Position numbers and translations under genes: made by a program. The notes beneath the pieces were generated by a model. It saw only the letters and a list, made by a program, of their open reading frames with translations. It did no database searches and was not told the DNA's origin. This document shows positions 60,639-64,000 of a stretch of 64,000 nt of DNA, piece by piece. How positions within the stretch are numbered: position 1 is the first letter of the stretch; the number at the start of each line of letters is the position of its first letter. Source of the stretch: Flavihumibacter rivuli (lineage in GTDB: Bacteria > Bacteroidota > Bacteroidia > Chitinophagales > Chitinophagaceae); the NCBI RefSeq assembly GCF_018595685.2, contig NZ_CP092334.1, positions 896,001 through 960,000 on the forward strand, written 5' to 3'.

Positions 60639-61496
60639 TTAAACCCTGATCCAATCTGGAGGGTAAAGATCGCGCGTATCATGACCAGCCTGGCTGAACC
60701 AGTTAGCAGGTGCGATGATCTTTTTGCCAGTGAAATCATTCAACCATGCTGCCCACCAGCTGAAGCTGCTGTTGGCGATGACCTGATGCCGGCACTTCTG
60801 CATGAGGTAAAAATCATCCATGGCAGTTTGTGCTATGCTGCCACTAATGAATTCATGGGGTAATTCAATTTTAATATGCTCTTTCACCCAGTTGATATCA
60901 TCAGAGAATAAACAAATATGGCAGTTGGGAATCATGTCAGCCATTAGTTTTATAGCCTTGGTATAGTAGGAGGGAGGAAGCACACCATGGTATTTCACAA
61001 AATGAGGCAGGAGGTAATCACCTCGCCGTATATGGACAGCAATTGAATTTATTGAGGCCAACCTATTAGCCTGATCCGCGAGTTTCTCCGTAAATGCTGG
61101 CTGAAGGGTAAATTCTTTCCTGATGGTATTGCTGATAGGCAGGAAATATTTTTCGCTTTGCCAGTCACCTTTTAGCAATACAGAAGGCCCAGCCTTAAAA
61201 AAATTAGGGTCAAAGTGGAAATGGGGCTCCCAATATTTAGTCCTTAAATGGGCGGGTTTGAGCCGTTGGCGGACCTTCCTGACCAGGGTGCCGGGTTCAA
61301 GAGCCATGACCTCAGCCGGGTCAGCTGCCTGGTAGTCGAGGGAAAAAACATCGAGGGCAAACTTCCGGTGGGCAGGGTCCTGAAAATGGCTGAGATCAAG
61401 TTTCAGCGGGACTTTATGGTGCATGGCCAGGCTCTTTCCGGCTGCATATTGGAACATTTGGTTGCCCATCCCTCCTTTTAATTGCACTATGACCAT
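60639..61496 (-). CDS. Alpha-1,2-fucosyltransferase family GT11
   Basis: The 285-residue protein opens with VQLKGGMGNQMFQYAAGKSLA, the GT11 N-terminal motif, and has the GDP-fucose-binding HIRRGDYL at about 154-161. The C-terminal IANSSFSWWAAWLN segment is also typical. It moves fucose in alpha-1,2 linkage to a galactose acceptor, making an H-antigen-like terminus. Its start overlaps the GT6 gene stop by ten bases, so the two are coupled in one operon. No signal or TM is seen. Confidence 0.92.
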   Translation of the reverse strand: MVIVQLKGGMGNQMFQYAAGKSLAMHHKVPLKLDLSHFQDPAHRKFALDVFSLDYQAADPAEVMALEPGTLVRKVRQRLKPAHLRTKYWEPHFHFDPNFFKAGPSVLLKGDWQSEKYFLPISNTIRKEFTLQPAFTEKLADQANRLASINSIAVHIRRGDYLLPHFVKYHGVLPPSYYTKAIKLMADMIPNCHICLFSDDINWVKEHIKIELPHEFISGSIAQTAMDDFYLMQKCRHQVIANSSFSWWAAWLNDFTGKKIIAPANWFSQAGHDTRDLYPPDWIRV

Positions 61497-62281
61497 AATC
61501 TTTTGAGCATTTTTCTTAGTCTATTGATTATGCCAGTTTTTACCTCTACCGTGGAGTTTTCGGTTCCACGAAGAAAATCATGCCCTCCCAACCTGTTCTT
61601 ATCCCTCATCAGTATCATTGGCCTAAAAGGTAAATCGCTCCCTTCAGGATAGGAGAAAGATGGATCTAGTGAAAAGGGTGGATGATCTATAAAATATCTG
61701 TTTAAATGGGATTCATCATGCCATTTTGCGATGATTCCCTTATCCAGGTCCTCCTGTACATTTTTCTTTAGTGTTTGTATAAGTTGAATATAAGCTTCAG
61801 AGCTTCCTCCGTTAAGACAACCCTGATAGTATAGGTTCCCTTCTTTTTTTCCTATATAAGCCTTGGATCGCCTTTGGTCACGCTCATAAGGATAATCCTT
61901 CTTTCTTTTTAAATAATACCCGGGATGTATCACACCGATCAAATCGGTTCTATTATCTGAAGGAATAACCATAGGCTGGTTAATAGGCCTTACAAATAAG
62001 GCATTAGCATTAAAAAAAAATACATAATCAAACTTCCTTAGTTTTTCGATTACTTTACTGAAGCAATGAAACCTCATTAAAGTGTCATAAGGCCAGCCTT
62101 TTCTGGGTTCAAAAATCTTGTGCACATTACCCAACTCCTCGGCGTACAGCACAGATGCATCAGTAAAAACAAAATATTCCTTCAGATTACCGGGCAGGAA
62201 AAACTCTTCGGAAGAGAGGTAAAAATCCTTCCAAAAAATATCATACTTACCAGTGCAGATATATAAAACACCAATTTTCAT
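61487..62281 (-). CDS. Glycosyltransferase family 6 (ABO-type alpha-1,3-Gal/GalNAc transferase, bacterial NXN form)
   Basis: The 264-residue protein matches GT6: EYFVFTD after the N-terminal strand, FFFNANALFVRP (the bacterial N-x-N replacing the animal D-x-D), YYQGCLNGGSSEA and the hallmark WHDESHLNRYF. It lacks the membrane anchor of animal enzymes, as other bacterial GT6 proteins do. It would add alpha-1,3-linked Gal or GalNAc to an H-type acceptor. It overlaps the upstream methyltransferase by four bases (ATGA) and the downstream GT11 gene by ten. The donor sugar cannot be told from sequence. Confidence 0.85.
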   Translation of the reverse strand: MKIGVLYICTGKYDIFWKDFYLSSEEFFLPGNLKEYFVFTDASVLYAEELGNVHKIFEPRKGWPYDTLMRFHCFSKVIEKLRKFDYVFFFNANALFVRPINQPMVIPSDNRTDLIGVIHPGYYLKRKKDYPYERDQRRSKAYIGKKEGNLYYQGCLNGGSSEAYIQLIQTLKKNVQEDLDKGIIAKWHDESHLNRYFIDHPPFSLDPSFSYPEGSDLPFRPMILMRDKNRLGGHDFLRGTENSTVEVKTGIINRLRKMLKRLWS

Positions 62282-63018
62282 TCAACCTTCTTTCTCGCAA
62301 TAATTCCACAATAGGGAGAATACAACCCATTACTGGGTAAACCAGAAAATAATGTACGCAACTTGTAAACAACTTTTAGTCCAACCCGCTGTAAAAGGTT
62401 CCGCTGCTGGTGGTCACACCAAAAGTCGAACCCACCAAAGTATCCGGACCATTCTACTGTATAGTTAAGCTGCTTGAGGTAATCAGACCATAATCCGGGT
62501 TGCATTGCTGGTAAGTAATGCCGGCCGAGGTTCTCCTTGTCAAACAGTTGATGAAGCGCATGCTGTAATGGCCCCCTGAAATTGGGTGTTGTAATCACCA
62601 GCCAACCGCCAGGTTTTAAAACCAAGTCATGATATCCAATTATTTCCTGGAAATTCTGGAAATGTTCAATAAATCCTATAGAACAAACTACATCGAATTT
62701 ATCTCTGGTTTCCTTAGTATACTCAAGAACATCACCTTGTTCAATTCTTCCAATATTCACCCCTTGTGCATTTATCCAGTCTTTAAACCTTGAATCCTCA
62801 AGATGGGGGGTAAGATCCATTCCAGAGATCTTGAAACCCTTCTTACCAAAATACAACAGGTATCTACCCGGAAAACAACCAAGCTCAAAAACTTCACCGT
62901 GCGGATGAAATTTCTTGAAAAACTGCTCATCAAGCCATTCCGTAACTTTATCTGACTCGATGTAATATTTGAAATCATCATAGGATGCATTCCAGTATTG
63001 CTGATCTACCAAATCCAT
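62278..63018 (-). CDS. Class I SAM-dependent methyltransferase of the glycan operon
   Basis: The 246-residue protein has SAM motif I FELGCFPGRYLLYFG (about 41-55), motif II-like SGMDLT, and CSIGFIEHFQNF followed by LKPGGWLVITTPN, the usual post-I and motif IV/V elements. It is probably a sugar or lipid O-methyltransferase acting on the same glycan. It ends in ATGA overlap with the GT6 gene and starts 13 bases after the upstream methyltransferase. Confidence 0.85.
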   Translation of the reverse strand: MDLVDQQYWNASYDDFKYYIESDKVTEWLDEQFFKKFHPHGEVFELGCFPGRYLLYFGKKGFKISGMDLTPHLEDSRFKDWINAQGVNIGRIEQGDVLEYTKETRDKFDVVCSIGFIEHFQNFQEIIGYHDLVLKPGGWLVITTPNFRGPLQHALHQLFDKENLGRHYLPAMQPGLWSDYLKQLNYTVEWSGYFGGFDFWCDHQQRNLLQRVGLKVVYKLRTLFSGLPSNGLYSPYCGIIARKKVE

Positions 63019-63031
63019 ATAAGGAGATTAT

Positions 63032-63919
63032 TTAAAGTTTGACCTTTTTGAATAGATCTTTTCTGCCATTTCCGAATGGCCGGAAAATTACATTGAAAAA
63101 GTCAATTGGCTTGAATTTCCTCAATAGGGCTATCAATCTTTTAATTAGTAGTGCTGGAGTGCTAAAATTTGCATTCGGGTTAAAAATGGCGTCAGTTTTA
63201 AAATTCTCATCCTTCCAGGATATCCATTCATAGTCACTTTGTTGCGGCTTGGATCTGAAAAGCTCCCCCTCGCTTACTTTTTGGGCAATACCTAATAAAT
63301 AAGTTTTCCGTGCATTCTCCATAATGACCCTGGACCTGATGGCCTTTGGATCAGGAATCTTATACCAGGAAAATTCTTCCCCGGTCAGTGATAAAAAAAC
63401 TTCTTTGGTTTCAAAGCCATTCTCAGCATCAAAGACCCTGAAAAATAATTCAGGACTAAACTGGTAGAAACCGTGACCAAAAAAGTTATTAGCTGTAGTG
63501 ATCATGATAAAATATCCGCCAGGCTTTAAAAGTTTCATGGCATTCGAAATGGCCTGGGGGAAATTAAAAACATGCTCGAGTGTACCTGCATCAATAACAG
63601 TGTCGAATTGACCTTCCCATTCCTTTGGGATAGGAGCATTCATATCATGTACATATGTGGCATTTTCATAACTAGAAGCATCAAGACTTTCAGTAGTTGT
63701 AGCTCCAATAAAAGAAAGAAATGGCTCAACATATTGCCCACACTGGCCTATTAAAGCGTCAAATTCCTTTCTTGAATGCCCGAACTCTTTCAGGCAACTC
63801 AATAGTTGCCTTGATTCCAACTGGAAACTTTGTCGTCCCAGTGTAAGCGTCCTCCCTAATCTGCGCCCATTTTTCTTATGGTATAACAATAACCTGATAG
63901 CAGCACAATCAAATCCCAT
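63032..63919 (-). CDS. Class I SAM-dependent methyltransferase (second copy, longer)
   Basis: The 295-residue protein has DTVIDAGTLEHVFNFPQAI and LKPGGYFIMITTANNFFGHGFYQFSPELFFRVF, typical of methyltransferase type 11/12 found in polysaccharide clusters. The N-terminal 90 residues are of unknown fold. An O-antigen or capsule methylation role is likely from context. It starts with ATG at 63919, 14 bases after the stop of the partial gene at the right edge. Confidence 0.82.
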   Translation of the reverse strand: MGFDCAAIRLLLYHKKNGRRLGRTLTLGRQSFQLESRQLLSCLKEFGHSRKEFDALIGQCGQYVEPFLSFIGATTTESLDASSYENATYVHDMNAPIPKEWEGQFDTVIDAGTLEHVFNFPQAISNAMKLLKPGGYFIMITTANNFFGHGFYQFSPELFFRVFDAENGFETKEVFLSLTGEEFSWYKIPDPKAIRSRVIMENARKTYLLGIAQKVSEGELFRSKPQQSDYEWISWKDENFKTDAIFNPNANFSTPALLIKRLIALLRKFKPIDFFNVIFRPFGNGRKDLFKKVKL

Positions 63920-63933
63920 AAAGCTTTATTTTG

Positions 63934-64000
63934 CTATTTTCTTTCAAAAAGTGATTCTAACTTTTCTTTCCCTACTGTTAATAGTTGTTTCGCATCAGGC
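63934..64000 (-). CDS. 3' end of an upstream gene, cut by the window edge
   Basis: Only one minus-strand frame is open from the edge: 21 codons reading PDAKQLLTVGKEKLESLFERK, closing with TAG at 63934-63936, 14 bases before the methyltransferase ATG. Spacing fits another gene of the glycan operon. The product cannot be identified from so short a tail. Confidence 0.45.
   Translation of the reverse strand, partial: PDAKQLLTVGKEKLESLFERK

Overview
The window is a chromosomal stretch of a Bacteroidetes bacterium, most likely of the Chitinophagaceae type. The evidence is a type IX secretion substrate with a gliding-motility-type C-terminal sorting domain, several promoters with the Bacteroidetes -7 element TAnnTTTG, OmpA, porin-like and lipoprotein genes typical of the phylum, DUF4268 and DUF2452 proteins, a NagB-LmbE fusion, and menaquinone synthesis through MqnA. 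The species cannot be named from sequence alone. I see no rRNA, insertion sequence, phage gene, integrase or CRISPR array. Genes lie on both strands in short operons separated by clear hairpin terminators, and no gene-free gap exceeds 300 bases.

Layout. 0-9.7 kb: 3' part of a serine carboxypeptidase overlapping an acetoacetate-decarboxylase-like gene, a beta-lactamase-fold hydrolase, queD, a charged helical stress-type protein, DoxX, an OmpA-domain protein, an unknown lipoprotein, an ECF sigma factor with a coupled membrane partner, and an NlpC/P60 peptidase. 9.7-15.3 kb (minus strand): half-size TSUP transporter, pyrophosphatase, fluoride channel, lipoprotein, PhoH, a SET-domain methyltransferase overlapping a DUF2452 gene, cysM. 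15.4-24.4 kb: DUF4268 protein, secreted amidohydrolase, GH20 hexosaminidase, macro-domain protein, pncA-pncB (NAD salvage), ahcY. 24.5-37.4 kb: rhomboid protease, Nudix hydrolase, CorA, dapF, nucleoside phosphorylase, tRNA-Cys, VIT-type transporter, ornithine aminotransferase, ispE, bifunctional-nuclease-domain protein, etfA/etfB, TPR protein. 37.5-48.6 kb: tilS, a second rhomboid, rlmH, tRNA-Arg, NagB-LmbE, an S15/CocE peptidase, cutC, pyk and pfkA. 48.8-60.6 kb: prolyl oligopeptidase, RmlD-like reductase, arginase, universal stress protein, release factor 3, the large sorted surface protein, purB, mqnA. 60.6-64 kb: a tightly overlapping minus-strand glycan operon (two methyltransferases, a GT6-type and a GT11-type glycosyltransferase) that runs off the right edge.

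Most of the window is housekeeping and peptide or amino-sugar catabolism: four peptidase families (S10, C40, S15, S9), GH20 feeding GlcNAc towards NagB, arginase plus ornithine aminotransferase for arginine breakdown, and Pfk/Pyk for glycolysis. The most distinctive signals are the GT11 + GT6 pair, which matches the two enzymatic steps of ABO blood-group-like antigen synthesis; the SET-DUF2452 overlapping pair; a PKD-type domain apparently interrupted by a six-repeat propeller-like insert in the sorted surface protein; two genes whose core promoter ends four bases before the ATG (probable leaderless mRNAs); and a repeat-structured ahcY promoter.
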